The translations under genes were made by a program, and so were the position numbers. Positions 1-10,730 of a DNA stretch of 64,000 nucleotides are shown here, piece after piece. The notes below the pieces were generated by a model. It did no database searches. It saw nothing but the letters and a program-made list of their open reading frames with translations, and was not told the DNA's origin. Position 1 is the first letter of the stretch; each line of letters begins with the position of its first letter. The stretch spans positions 1,922,001 through 1,986,000 of the forward strand of contig CAUJLY010000003.1 in NCBI GenBank assembly GCA_963281155.1, given 5' to 3'. Source of the DNA: Rhabditophanes sp. KR3021 (Eukaryota; Nematoda; Chromadorea; Rhabditida; Alloionematidae).

Positions 1-11
1 AGTTTACTCAC

Positions 12-115
12 GCTTCTTCAGACCCAAAAACATAAAATGCATCGACGGGGTTGCAAACAAGATAAGCTAAATGGTTTAGGCGATCTAGTGATTCCTCGGG
101 ACATTGAAAAGCCAT
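12..115 (-). CDS. Partial first exon of an unidentified gene
   Basis: On the minus strand an ATG at 115 opens a frame of about 34 codons (begins MAFQCPEESLDRLN) that runs to a good donor, GTGAGT, at 11-6. The rest of the gene would lie outside the left edge. The frame stays open upstream of this ATG to about 153. The amino-acid mix looks coding, but I recognise no family. It would be divergently arranged with the peptidase gene to the right. A chance open frame is possible. Confidence 0.4.
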
Positions 116-153
116 AGTTGGTGGGAATGTTTCGGTTAACACAGTCGTTTGAT

Positions 154-637
154 CCTTAATATGTCAATTATGTATACTTATTATTATATTTATATTTAGG
201 AGCATTTAGATGCATTAGGGAGTCTCAGTAATTAACAACACTTATCTTATAAAGAGTTCCCTAGTCGGGCAAATGACGTTTTTCCAATTCGGGCCACCAA
301 TTGCAAAAAAGACAAACCAACCTGATCTAATGTCTGACCGAATATTTTGCTTTGAAGCAAACTTTGCTCTATACCATCTATTTATAGATATCAAGAAATG
401 AAATGATGGTCGGTACACACAATTAACTTACACACTCTTACGGGGAAATATACAAAACCCCAAAGTTAGGTGCTTTATTGGGAAGACGAACATTTTAATT
501 TGCCTGTTCAAATTTGGTACAACTGTGAATCGTATAGAAATGTAGTGTGTAATTTATTTGTATCGAATAAATGTGAATTTACGCGAGAGTACTTTGTGAT
601 ATAATGATTGTCAAATGCTTTTTCTTTTTAGGCGATA
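154..637. other. Intergenic, putative divergent promoter
   Basis: No convincing coding sequence. It ends with a pyrimidine-rich acceptor (TTTTCTTTTTAG at 620-631) six bases before the ATG of the peptidase gene, typical of a trans-splice site. Confidence 0.5.
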
Positions 638-2827
638 ATGATGGACACACGTAAGGCTGCTCTGGCAATGGCTGAGAATTTAAAAAAGACTTATGCGGTG
701 CTATCTAAAATTGCTATTCCAGTTAGTGCACGAATTCTCAAGCAAGATAAGGATGTAGTTGTAGAAGCTATATATTCAAGACGATCAGTCGAGATGAATG
801 GATTTCTTAAGTTTGCGAAAACTATCTTTTTTAGTGAAGAGCATGGGAATAAGTGTATAAATGGAACAGAGCAAGAAAATGTGCCATCTGTTATTTATAG
901 TCAAGACATGGGTACAAAAGCCACTATCTTTTCAAAAAAAGAAGGCGAGGAAAATAAATTTTGGGTCCAATTCTTTGACAATGTCGATGATTCCGAAATA
1001 GCAACTTATGAAGTTAGTGCTAGCAAGAAACATGGAAAAATACATCTTGGGCCAGAATTCGGTCATCCTCGTTTTTCTCCTTGTGGGAAGAAGCTTTTAT
1101 ATGGTGCTGAGAAGAGTGTAAAATCTGCTAAGTACTTTGATGCGAGTGTTGAATGGAATAGTGGGGAAAAACTTGAGGAATCGGGCGTCGGAACCAAATT
1201 CGTGTTATTGGATAACTTTGGGGAACAATTATTTGAAGTTTGCAGACCTATTTTGTGTATCTTGGATGTTGAGGATGGAAGTATTGAAGTTTTGGATAAG
1301 TTGATGGGTGAAGACGAAGAATGCTGTCCACTGTATTCGACATTCAGTCAAGATGGCAAATCTATCTTTTCCTTCCTTCTACCATCTGAAATGTTAAAGC
1401 ACGGGAGAATCTACTGCAACAATAGACCAGGAAAATTCATCCAATATGACATTGATAGCAAGACTGCAAAGGTTTTGGTCGATGATAAATGTATTGAAAG
1501 TATTATTAGCTCTGGAGATTCGAAGTTTGTCTACTATATGGTTAGAGATGGCCTTGGAGCACACAATCAGTGTTTAAAACTCTATGAAATTGAACTCGAA
1601 TCAGGCATTAAACGCTTAATTGTTGATCAAAAGAGTTTAGATGATGTCAGCAATGACACCCAATTTCCAGGTTTCTTTTCTCCAACTCCTGCCCGTAATC
1701 CATGGTCGAATGATGGAAAACATTTGCTGTTCACATGCCAATGGAAATGTACTCTCGACATCGTTAGTGTCAAAATTGAAACAGGCGAAGTCAGAAGATT
1801 GACGAATGTCGACGAAGTTAAAGGAAGTTGGAATTTGCTCGACTTTAGAAATGAGCTACTTATTGCCAGTGAAAGTCGTCCCAATAAGGCTCCTGTTTTG
1901 CATGCCGCGGTATTTCCGAAAGAAGGCCAACAAATTAAGTGGAAGTGTATTGAAAGTGAGAAGACGGAATCCGCAATTGCAAAACACAAGAACATCTTCG
2001 ACTTTAGTTATGAAAGACAAATTTTCAACAGAGAAGGAGACAATTATGAAGGCATTTTGATGATGCCAAATGGAGATAAAATTACCCGACTTGCTGTCAT
2101 TCCTCACGGTGGGCCGCACGGAGCCAGTATTTGCTCAATGCCACGCAGAGATGTTTTGCTTTTGTTGAATAATGGATTTGCATGTCTTTATGTTAACTAT
2201 CATGGTTCAGCAGGGTAGGTTAAAATTATGTTACTAATTAAATATTGTTAATTTTACAGATATGGATTTAACTTTATTGAAAGCTTGCCTGGTAAATGCG
2301 GAACTTTGGAAATTGGAGATGTGCAGTTTGCTAAGAATGAAGTTCTTAAGAAGTATCCAAACATCACTCAGACATACCTTTTCGGAGGATCACACGGAGG
2401 TTACACAGTTTCCCACTTGATCGGTCAATATCCTGATGATTATGTTGCTTGCGCTGCATTGAACCCAGTCTTAGATATGCAAACTACACACGACATTAGT
2501 GATATCGCTGATTGGGCTGTATGTGAAGCTCTTGGCAGAAACATCAATTGGTCTGAGTATTTGACGATGGAAGAACGTGAAAAGCTCTTCAAATGCTCCC
2601 CAATCGCTCACGTTCAAAAGGTTAAAACTCCATATTTGCTCCTAAACGGTGAAAAAGATTTGCGCGTTGTCCCACACTATCGCCCATTCATCAGGACTCT
2701 TCTTGCCAACAAAGTGCCATGTAAAGTTCTTACCTACCCAAAATCAAACCACCCCTTAGAAGAAGTTGAGGTGGAAGCTGATTATTCTATCAATATGTTG
2801 CTTTGGTTCAACGGATTCTATCAATAA
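638..2827 (+). CDS. APEH: Acylaminoacyl-peptidase (S9C prolyl-oligopeptidase family)
   Basis: Two exons, 638-2214 and 2260-2827, joined across a 45-bp GT-AG intron, encode 714 residues, close to the usual ~730. The enzyme removes N-acylated residues from short acetylated peptides in the cytosol. The N-terminal two thirds form a beta-propeller-like region; the C-terminal third is an alpha/beta hydrolase. Visible catalytic residues are Ser570 in GGSHGG, Asp659 in NGEKDLRV and His690 in KSNHPLEEVEVEAD; the last motif is very close to that of animal APEH. HGGPH (oxyanion-hole region) and NYHGSAGYG are also present; the intron falls inside the second. The ATG at 638 follows an acceptor AG at 630-631. 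The gene looks intact. Confidence 0.93.
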
Positions 2828-3068
2828 AGACTTTTAGATAAATAAATCGGAATATAAAGGAAACTACTACAGTTATTTCTGAATAAAATATTGTATAGCA
2901 TACTTTAGTATACTTTTGTCCTATTTGATCAATCTAGGCGTTTATTCCTTAATTTACCAATTTTCATGACTTTTTAGATTAGATTTGTTTTACCAACAAA
3001 ATGAAATGTGAATTTATTTATTAGATGGTGTACTTTATAGCAAGATAAATAATTTATAATTGTCATAG

Positions 3069-3544
3069 TTAGCCGTTGAAAGGGAATCCTTCTTGAAATT
3101 GTCTGGTCATTTCGCTATTCATAGCCGCCATATTCGCATTCATTTGATCCATGTTTGCATTCATCTGTTTAACCATTGTATCTGCTTGTTCCTGACCTCG
3201 CCTCATGTTTTTTCCTACAAATTGGTCCTAAACAAATTTGTCAATTTATTTCTATAAAGAAAAGTAAAACGTACAATAATAGATGGACTGACTTGAGTTG
3301 ACAAATACATGGAAATCTTTGCATTTCTATCCTGTTGGCTAGTAGCTTGGTTTTCAATAGTCTGAATGCTTGATTTATCTGATTCAGGAAGCATTCCCCA
3401 TAATTCAGTTCTTTTTATATCTTCATTTCCAGAAATCATAATACTACACATTTCTTTTCCATTAGTAGTACTGCATTGTGTCGACAATCCATGACAAATA
3501 AAGGGAATCGTAAATAGTAAAAAGGTAAACAGTATAACCTTCAT
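3069..3544 (-). CDS. Small secreted protein, unidentified family
   Basis: Two exons on the minus strand, 3544-3275 and 3227-3069, with a 47-bp intron (GTACGT...TTTAG), give 142 residues. A clear signal peptide (MKVILFTFLLFTIPFICHG) leads. It is followed by a short region with two cysteines, an ELWGMLPESDKSS segment, and a C-terminal part rich in Met, Asn and Gln (repeated QMNANMD-like heptads) that may form an amphipathic helix. I do not recognise a named family; nematodes encode many such short secreted proteins. The gene is convergent with the peptidase gene to the left. Confidence 0.7.
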
Positions 3545-4751
3545 TTTAAATATTTTTGTATGGTAAAATTGAATTCAGCAGGAACTTTCTTTTATAGAGT
3601 GTTTGTTATCTATAAATATGTTATTTAGTAGCTAGTCGTAAAAGTGTTTTTATTATGCTTAAAGTAACAAGGCAAATTATGAGTAATTTAAGGTAGTAGT
3701 GCATAAACCATTTAAACAATTAGTAATAAATAAAAAGAGTAACTAAATAGAAGTGTTTTGTGCTTAAATATTACTAAAAGGGAGAAAGGTTGTACTTTTG
3801 GGAAAATAGAAAGCGATAAATCATTTTTGATGAAACGATTATTTTTGTGAAAAGTGAACAAGTGGAAAATAACGAAAACTGATGGATTAATGGAGTCTGA
3901 ATCAATTTTTGAAATGTGTGAACTGTCATTTTGGATTAAAAACATATTTGAATATTATTTTGTGGGATGTTTTGTTAAACAAATAGTTCAAAGAACGTTG
4001 TTAATCACAGATTACTAAAAATAGAATCGCAAAGTTGACAAAAGTTCATTAAATAACTCCTGATCAAATAGTAAAATAGGAAAAGACCTTTTAAGCACAA
4101 ATTATGTAAGTTATTGCGTTTATATTTTTTCCACTCAAGTTTATTCAAATAATTTTTCATTTACTTAAATATGACGTAATATAAAATTGCAATAACAATA
4201 TTACCTAATAAATATAATTTAACGTGTTTATTAACCAAAATGCAATTTAACCAAAGCTGCACACATATTAACCAAATTAGTATTGTGATTGATCAACCAT
4301 ATTTTAAATTATAATATTTACAACTTTCGTCATCAGTTAAAGTTTCATAAAGTCAATTGAAAGTTGTTTTGAATGTGTCTTAATTGTGATGGGAAATGGA
4401 TAAATGATTTTTTGAAAGTTAATTCTTAGACTTAATTTTAGAATTAAATTATAGCCTATTGTTTGGTTAAATCCCTTTGTTTAATCATAAAACACAGATT
4501 CTTTTCTAATGAATTTTTTAATAAATGTTACGTATAATATTTACACGAAATGTTTGAATTTATTCAACAAATAAAATTATTACTACAAAAAAAGCCCAAA
4601 GAATTTGCTTTGCATCTTTGTTTGGATTTTTGTTAGCATTGAATTGAATGCATATAGTTGAATAAGGTGCCAAAAGATATTTAAAAGAAACTTTCAAAAG
4701 ATAAACTTATTTATATAAATTTTTCAAATTTTAACAATAGAGAAACAAAAA
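3545..4751. other. Intergenic, AT-rich, no gene seen
   Basis: About 1.2 kb of AT-rich sequence between two minus-strand genes. The only open frame (about 3712-3945 minus) has low-complexity composition and no splice or start context. No repeat or RNA gene was recognised. Confidence 0.5.
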
Positions 4752-5815
4752 TCAACCAATGTTAACAGATCGTGTAACTTTATCAGACCTCACAAAGCTT
4801 TTAGCCATAATTGTGGTTCCATTGACAGAATTATTTTTCTTGACTCCCAGAAAGTGAAGGTAACTTTGACGAAAGATAGAGTGCATAAACAAAACGGCAT
4901 AAGGATGAACAAATGTAACTACGACACCTGAATAATTAATATACGTAGTCACAACTCCTCTAGCCTCAGAATTACTAACAACCAAGTAATACAATCTTAA
5001 TGTATACAATGTAGCATACGTAAAAACACCTATTGATAATATTACCGAATAAACAACATAAAATAAAATCTTCTTAATTTCTTTGCGATTTTGTTGATTT
5101 GAAAGAATGCTTTTAAACTTAATGATATTAATAACTGAAAAGATTAGACCCAAAATAGATGAAATTGCACTGAATGAAAGTAGAATGTAAGTATTTCTCC
5201 AGGAAATTGTTGGATCACTCATTTGGTACAAATATCTCCCTGTTTCATTTATATATTTAGCTGTTGATTTGGCAAATAACATGTGATAATTAGCTCCAAA
5301 GGGAACAATGACCTGTAGAACAAGCAAAATGAGGACTGTTCTTCTTTTCCAAATCTACAAGTTATTATTAAAAATAATGTATAGTTTAACGTACTCGATG
5401 ATAATAGATTGGAAAATGCATAGATATAAATCTACTAGCTACAATGTACAGATTGCCTACGAATGAAGCTGAGATAAAAGCTCCAAGACCAAACATGAAT
5501 ATTTTTCGAGCCCAGTCATTAGTGTTAATCCACTGGAAGAAGACATTGATTTGGATGTATTCTGCCATGTAAGAATTAACAAATATATACAGAATGTCAA
5601 ATACTAAAAGTAAAAAAATAATGTCACAAACAAAATGTTGATCTGTTTTTACCTCCATTCATAGTGAAATGCCAATAAAAATGATTACTTGATTCATCGC
5701 CCTTCTTCGATTTGTACGTCAAATTCATCATACATATCAGAACAGAAACATAAAATAGAATTGTGAAATGCTCAAAAGCAAAAAATAAAATATCTTGCCA
5801 ATTGTCATAGAACAT
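4752..5815 (-). CDS. Serpentine chemoreceptor, Srg superfamily
   Basis: Three exons, 5815-5653, 5603-5395 and 5354-4752, with 49- and 40-bp introns, give 324 residues. I count about seven hydrophobic segments. The end of TM3 carries a SRFISMHFPIYYHRIW signature resembling the NRxTxIxFPxxxxxIW motif of the nematode srg/srv/sru chemoreceptors. The last membrane segment ends VHPYAVLFMHSIFR, and a basic tail follows. The ATG at 5815 is the first in frame; the open frame upstream of it lacks an ATG. Such receptors usually sense environmental chemicals in sensory neurons. Subfamily assignment is uncertain. No disabling lesion is visible. Confidence 0.8.
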
Positions 5816-6443
5816 TTTGGCAAGTAAATACAAAGTTAGCCTTTTATCTAATTTAACAAGGAACTAATTGTAAAGAAATATAAATTTACACGAATTTTGG
5901 AATGAATAAAATATTAATTAATTTTGTAAGGAAAGATGATGATGTCATAACTTTCATATATTTTGTCGTCCTCGGCAGTGCCTATTAAAATTCTATTGTC
6001 TTAGGAAAACTATAGTGGTTTATAAAAATAGTATAGTTGTTCCAGTTAGTTGAATTAACAATTGTTATAAGAAACTAAAATAATGAGTTTTTTTTCAAAT
6101 TTAAGTAAAAAATGTGTTAATTTCTTCTACGACGATGTTAATTACACGATTCATCTGTGTTAACCAAATAAATTGAAGATGAGACAAATTGGGGGTTTGG
6201 ATCTTAACTACGAATTAAATAATAAATAGTTCTTAAGAAAGTACTTGAACTGTATCTTATTATTGTTATTAAAAGTTAAGCTTTACCTTATTTGTTTGTG
6301 GCAAGTATAAATATTTACAATAACTTCATCCAAAAATAATAATATTTACAAATTAATTAATTAGAAGATGGTTAAGGCATTAAAAATTTATTGTGATAGT
6401 AAAAAATGAATTGTACCTTAAATAACAAATAATTAAGAAATAC
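5816..6443. other. Intergenic, no gene seen
   Basis: About 630 bp of AT-rich sequence between the chemoreceptor start and the ZC3H15 stop. No motif recognised. Confidence 0.5.
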
Positions 6444-7652
6444 TTAGATTTTTAACTTTTCCACATTCTTGGTTAACTTTGCATCCTCTTGATCATCTGG
6501 TAAATCTTCATCCTGAAATAAATCTTCGTCAATGTCGATGTTTTCATTTTGTTCTGGAATTGGAGCATCTATTTTTTCTTTCTTTGCTTCATCACTGAGA
6601 TGATCATCCAAAACTTCCCCAGAATCGAGTATGAGGAAAGTTCTGTCATCGATTTCGAAAGCAGCTACCGCATTCTCATCCTCCTCATCCTCCTCATTCT
6701 TTTGAATGGTATAATCGACATCTTCACCTTCTTCGTTCTCATCTTCAAAGGCAGAGATGTTTCCATACATAAACATTTCTCTTCCAGTCAAAGAAGTAAA
6801 CTTTCCAATCTTAGCATCTTTCTTCTTTTGAACCATGATTTCATCTTCTTTAGTTTTTTTTTCTAGAAGGCGAGCTTTCTTCCACTCAATAAAGGTAGCC
6901 AGCGTAACTCTCTTGGCATTCATCAAATTGAGAGCCTTTCTTTCATTTTCAATAAGTTCTTCCAAACTGATTATTTCCTTCTTATTCAGTTCGTCTAATC
7001 TCTTTTTATCCTTCTTCAAAATATAACCTTCTGGCAGGGCATGGCGATAGATACAACTTTCACCATTCTCACACTCCCAAAACCATCCATACTTGTTAAT
7101 TTCAACGGCATCCAAAAAGTATTTGCAAATGATATCAGTTTGATTAGGTCTTTTTCTGTCTTTTTCACCATGCTTCTTCTCAGCAACATCCAACAATTTT
7201 TGGTGATCCCAATTTTCATTAGTTTCCTCTTCTTTTTTAAGATCTCTTGAGTCAAAGAACATATTCTTTTTGGCGACCTTCTTTTCGATTTCCAAATCAT
7301 GAGACCACTTACATCTAGTTCCCTTGTTACACATATTTTGCTTGAAGAAAGCACACAACACAGTCTTTGGATCAACATCTTTGTCTGTTTGATTGGCAAT
7401 AATAGGTTTCATTAGCTTCTTAATATCCATTAAATCATCCTCCATATCCTTCTTCTTAGCTTTCTCCATCTCAGCTAGCTTGATTTTCGAGGTTCCGCAA
7501 TGCTTAACTTGGTGCTCCACTTGTTGGACAAACTTTTGCATCTTGGCTCCTTTTTTATTTTTGAGACCAAATGTTTTGTCGTCAATGACTTTGACTTTTG
7601 TCTTTTCGACAACCTTCTTTGAAGCTTTAGGTGCTGCTGCTTTAGGTGGCAT
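6444..7652 (-). CDS. ZC3H15: CCCH zinc-finger protein ZC3H15 / DFRP1
   Basis: Single-exon frame of 402 residues, similar to the ~426 of the human protein. DFRP1 (Tma46 in yeast) binds and stabilises the developmentally regulated GTPase DRG1 and associates with translating ribosomes. Visible features: a lysine-rich N-terminus (MPPKAAAPKASKK), two CCCH fingers (CAFFKQNMCNKGTRCKWSH near residue 100, and CKYFLDAVEIN...CENGESCIYRH near 178-206), a charged helical stretch containing the WKKARLLEKK segment near residue 255, and an acidic C-terminal tail. A possible splice acceptor (AATTTTAG) lies about 33 bases upstream of the ATG. No introns and no lesions. Confidence 0.93.
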   Translation of the reverse strand: MPPKAAAPKASKKVVEKTKVKVIDDKTFGLKNKKGAKMQKFVQQVEHQVKHCGTSKIKLAEMEKAKKKDMEDDLMDIKKLMKPIIANQTDKDVDPKTVLCAFFKQNMCNKGTRCKWSHDLEIEKKVAKKNMFFDSRDLKKEEETNENWDHQKLLDVAEKKHGEKDRKRPNQTDIICKYFLDAVEINKYGWFWECENGESCIYRHALPEGYILKKDKKRLDELNKKEIISLEELIENERKALNLMNAKRVTLATFIEWKKARLLEKKTKEDEIMVQKKKDAKIGKFTSLTGREMFMYGNISAFEDENEEGEDVDYTIQKNEEDEEDENAVAAFEIDDRTFLILDSGEVLDDHLSDEAKKEKIDAPIPEQNENIDIDEDLFQDEDLPDDQEDAKLTKNVEKLKI

Positions 7653-7991
7653 TATAAATAATTTTCAAAATATTTCAATAACTAAAATTAAAAATATGGC
7701 ATCAATGCTTTAATTGACTTTAGAGAGATAATATTCATCAAAGAGGCAATCACGCAAGGTAGATTAAACAATCACAAACAATCAAATCAAGCAACTGTAC
7801 ATATGGCATCTTCCTAAACTACACATCCAACTTTATAATTACAGCTTTACTATCTGATTAGACAGAAATTCGCTTTGAAATGTTTTTCAAACAACGACAT
7901 TCCAATGTTACTAAATCACAAAGTGTTGAAGGAAGACTGTTTGTTGGCAACATTATATTTGAACGTATCAATTGCATTAATCACTAACACA

Positions 7992-8520
7992 ATGTACCAA
8001 AATTCAACTCCAGGAAGAACGGCAGAAGAAGGAGACACACATAATTTCAATCAACATGAGGTATGTTTCTTGTTGTTTTTATCGATAATTGTTTGTTGTT
8101 TAGGGGACGACTGATGACACCACTAAAATGGCTTGGGATTTGAGAGTTCAATGTTTTATAGGATGCTTAATTTTATCTATTGTGGCATCTATATGTTCTG
8201 CATCTCTTTTAGTTGAAAGAAAAATGACTGGATATGTAGTTTTGGTTTCAATTGGATCTATTATCTCTATTTGTGGTTCCTTCTTCTTGTCAGGCCCTAA
8301 AAAACAACTTCGCTCCATGTTTGAAGCCCAAAGAATTGTAGCAACCATTATTTACCTCGTTAGTATTGTCATGGCATTAGTTGCCGCACTGGCAATTAAA
8401 AGTGTTCCCTTGGCTTTACTTTTTATCGTCATCCAGTATGCCGCAATGATTTGGTATTCAATTTCATACATACCTTATGCGAGAAACTTGGTGACTCGTG
8501 CTCTATGTAGTTGCTTCTAA
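7992..8520 (+). CDS. SFT2-family vesicle transport membrane protein
   Basis: Exons 7992-8060 and 8104-8520, with a 43-bp intron, give 161 residues, matching SFT2D1 (~159). SFT2 proteins are Golgi/endosomal four-helix membrane proteins implicated in fusion of endosome-derived vesicles with the Golgi. Four hydrophobic segments are visible, with the family signatures FFLSGPKKQLRSMFE and IWYSISYIPYARN. I chose the ATG at 7992 because it gives the usual length. An earlier in-frame ATG at 7905 would add 29 residues, and an out-of-frame ATG at 7879 opens a short overlapping frame. Convergent with ETFA: the two stop codons are about 100 bp apart. Confidence 0.9.
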
Positions 8521-8619
8521 GGCGACCATTAAATATACATGTAAATATTATATTTTAAAAAACTTTTATTTGATGATTTAAATAAATTTGTTAAATATAT
8601 AATCCTATTTGTACGTTGT

Positions 8620-9654
8620 TTACTTTCCTACTTTTTTCATAAGTTCTGGGACGGCATCAAACAAATCGGCTACTAAGCCAAAGTCAGCAATTTGGAAGAT
8701 TGGGGCTTCTTTGTCTTTGTTGATGGCAACGATTATTTTGGAGTCTTTCATACCCTGAAATGAATTGATTTATAGTAGATTATTTAGAGAACTTACAGCG
8801 ACGTGTTGAATAGCTCCAGAAATTCCTACAGCAATGTAAAGGTCAGGTGCAACGATCTTTCCAGTTTGTCCGACTTGAAGGTCGTTAGGGCAGAAGCCAG
8901 CATCCACAGCAGCTCTAGAAGCTCCAATACCTGCTCCGATTGAGTCAGCAAACTTGTACATCAACTCGAATTTTTCTGCACTCTTCAAAGCTCTCCCACC
9001 AGAAACTACATATTTAGCAGAAGCGAGTTCGGGACGATCAGACTTGACGATTTCTTGTGAAACAAAAGTTGATCCATGGTCCTTGATGTCAACAGCAGCA
9101 GAATCTTCAATGGCTCCTGCCCCACCAGTCGCAGCGGCAGCTTCAAAGGCGGATCCACGGATTGTCATCAATTTGACTGAAGCGGTACTTTTGACCTTAG
9201 CAATAGCGTTTCCAGCATAGATTGGTCTTGAAAACGTGTCTGCAGAATGGATTTCAGTGACATCTGAGATTGGGGATGCATTTAAGATTCCACCAACTCT
9301 TGGAATCAATCCCTTTGAGAATGAGGATGATCCGGCAAGAATTGATGAAAATTTAAATTGATTTTGAGCGGCCACAACGACATCTGCTACGGCTTCGGGG
9401 AGTTGATGTTCGAGTTTAGCGTCTTCAGCAACAATTACTTTCTTGACTCCAGTGACCTTGGCGACTTCAGCAGCAATAGCCTTAGAGTTGGATCCAGCAA
9501 TCAAGACAGAAACATCAGAACCAAGTTTGTTAGCAGCGGTAATTGCATTCAAAGTAATCTTGGCTAGAACTTTATCATTGTGTTCAGCAATGACAAGAGT
9601 TGAGTTAAAACGTTGTCCTAGGACAGTCTTGAATAATTGTCTAGAAGATTGCAT
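8620..9654 (-). CDS. ETFA: Electron transfer flavoprotein alpha subunit
   Basis: Exons 9654-8797 and 8754-8620, with a 42-bp intron, give 330 residues against ~333 in human. ETFA pairs with ETFB in the mitochondrial matrix, carrying electrons from acyl-CoA and other flavin dehydrogenases to ETF-QO. The N-terminus [19 protein letters not shown] is basic and Ser-rich, as in a mitochondrial presequence. The C-terminal FAD-binding domain shows [26 protein letters not shown] and SGAIQH, the family's conserved segments. A TTTTTAG acceptor lies four bases before the ATG, suggesting trans-splicing. The gene is intact. Confidence 0.95.
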
Positions 9655-10730
9655 GTCGCTAAAAAGTAAAGTAAATTTAGTGGTGGCAATTGATCAATTT
9701 AGTTATATAGGCTACAAAGAACAAAACTACAAGATGATAACAACTCGTGTGTATGTGTTTTTAGTTACGAAGACACGGTCTACACAGACAGTCGGCTCAA
9801 GAAATAGACTGTTAGTTGGGGAGATAAGTAAATTAGAAAAAGAATACCAAAAAACGACTGGCTGTGTAAATGTAATGTTTCCTATTTCATTTGCATATGT
9901 GCGGCTCTTAATTTCGCTGGCTATTTTTATTTACTCTATTAAAATTAACCTAATTAAAGAGAGTTATTGAGACTAAAGGTTATTCCCAAACTCCTTGTTT
10001 GAATTAATAATTGAAAATTAATGCAGATCAGGATTTTGGTGATAACTTTTAGCTTCTTTAAATTTTATTCAAATTAATTTTTTAGTTTTTAAAATACAGT
10101 GTCCTGTTATTGTTGGAATGTTATTTATGGTATGATTTGCATACATTTTCGTCGCGTAAATTGGATGTGGTCCGCTGACGTAATCGCATATTTGAAATCT
10201 AATGATAAAATAGTCCATAAACATACACATTTTTGATATACATACAAATATGGCGTCGATTTTTGACGAGATTGTTAGTGATAAGGGGATAATTAAAGTA
10301 GTGGTGGTGCATTTTCAAAATTGAACAGGGGTGCTGAAAAGAGAGAGCAACGAAGGTTACCCGGACTGGATACTAAATTCTTGGAATCTTAAGAAGACAT
10401 TTTGTTCAACGTATACAATCGACAATGAAAAAAAGAGGCAAGAAGGCATACACAGAACTGCAATATAATATACTATTTACCACACACCAACATCAGCTAC
10501 TCTTTTATTTTCGATTTCTCTAGTCGGCGTTGTGAAGGGAAAGAGTATAGACGCAGTGACTGCTGCATAATTCTATCCGACACACTATTTAACTTGCTTT
10601 TTGGAAAAGAACACACACGCAATTAAATATACTTTTATTATATTGCTGAAATCGGCGATTTTTTCATTTGTTGCTAAGTAAGTGTACTATATTTTATGGG
10701 ATTGTTTTACTATTGTCATTCTTAGCAATT
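9655..10730. other. Divergent intergenic region
   Basis: About 1.08 kb between the ETFA start and the GLI/TRA-1-like start, so it holds both promoters. It contains a 22-codon open frame from the ATG at 10250 (begins MASIFDEIVSDKG) with no supporting context. It ends with an acceptor (ATTCTTAG) five bases before the ATG at 10731. Confidence 0.5.

Noticed and set aside
3712..3945. Minus-strand 77-codon frame
   Set aside because: AT-rich, Phe/Leu/Ser-dominated translation with no gene context; expected by chance.
7879..7986. Short upstream ATG frame before SFT2
   Set aside because: 35 codons overlapping the out-of-frame leader; noted as a possible uORF, not a gene.
9358..9970. Plus-strand frames over the 5' half of ETFA
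   Set aside because: Antisense shadows of a well-conserved gene, with no independent start or composition signal.
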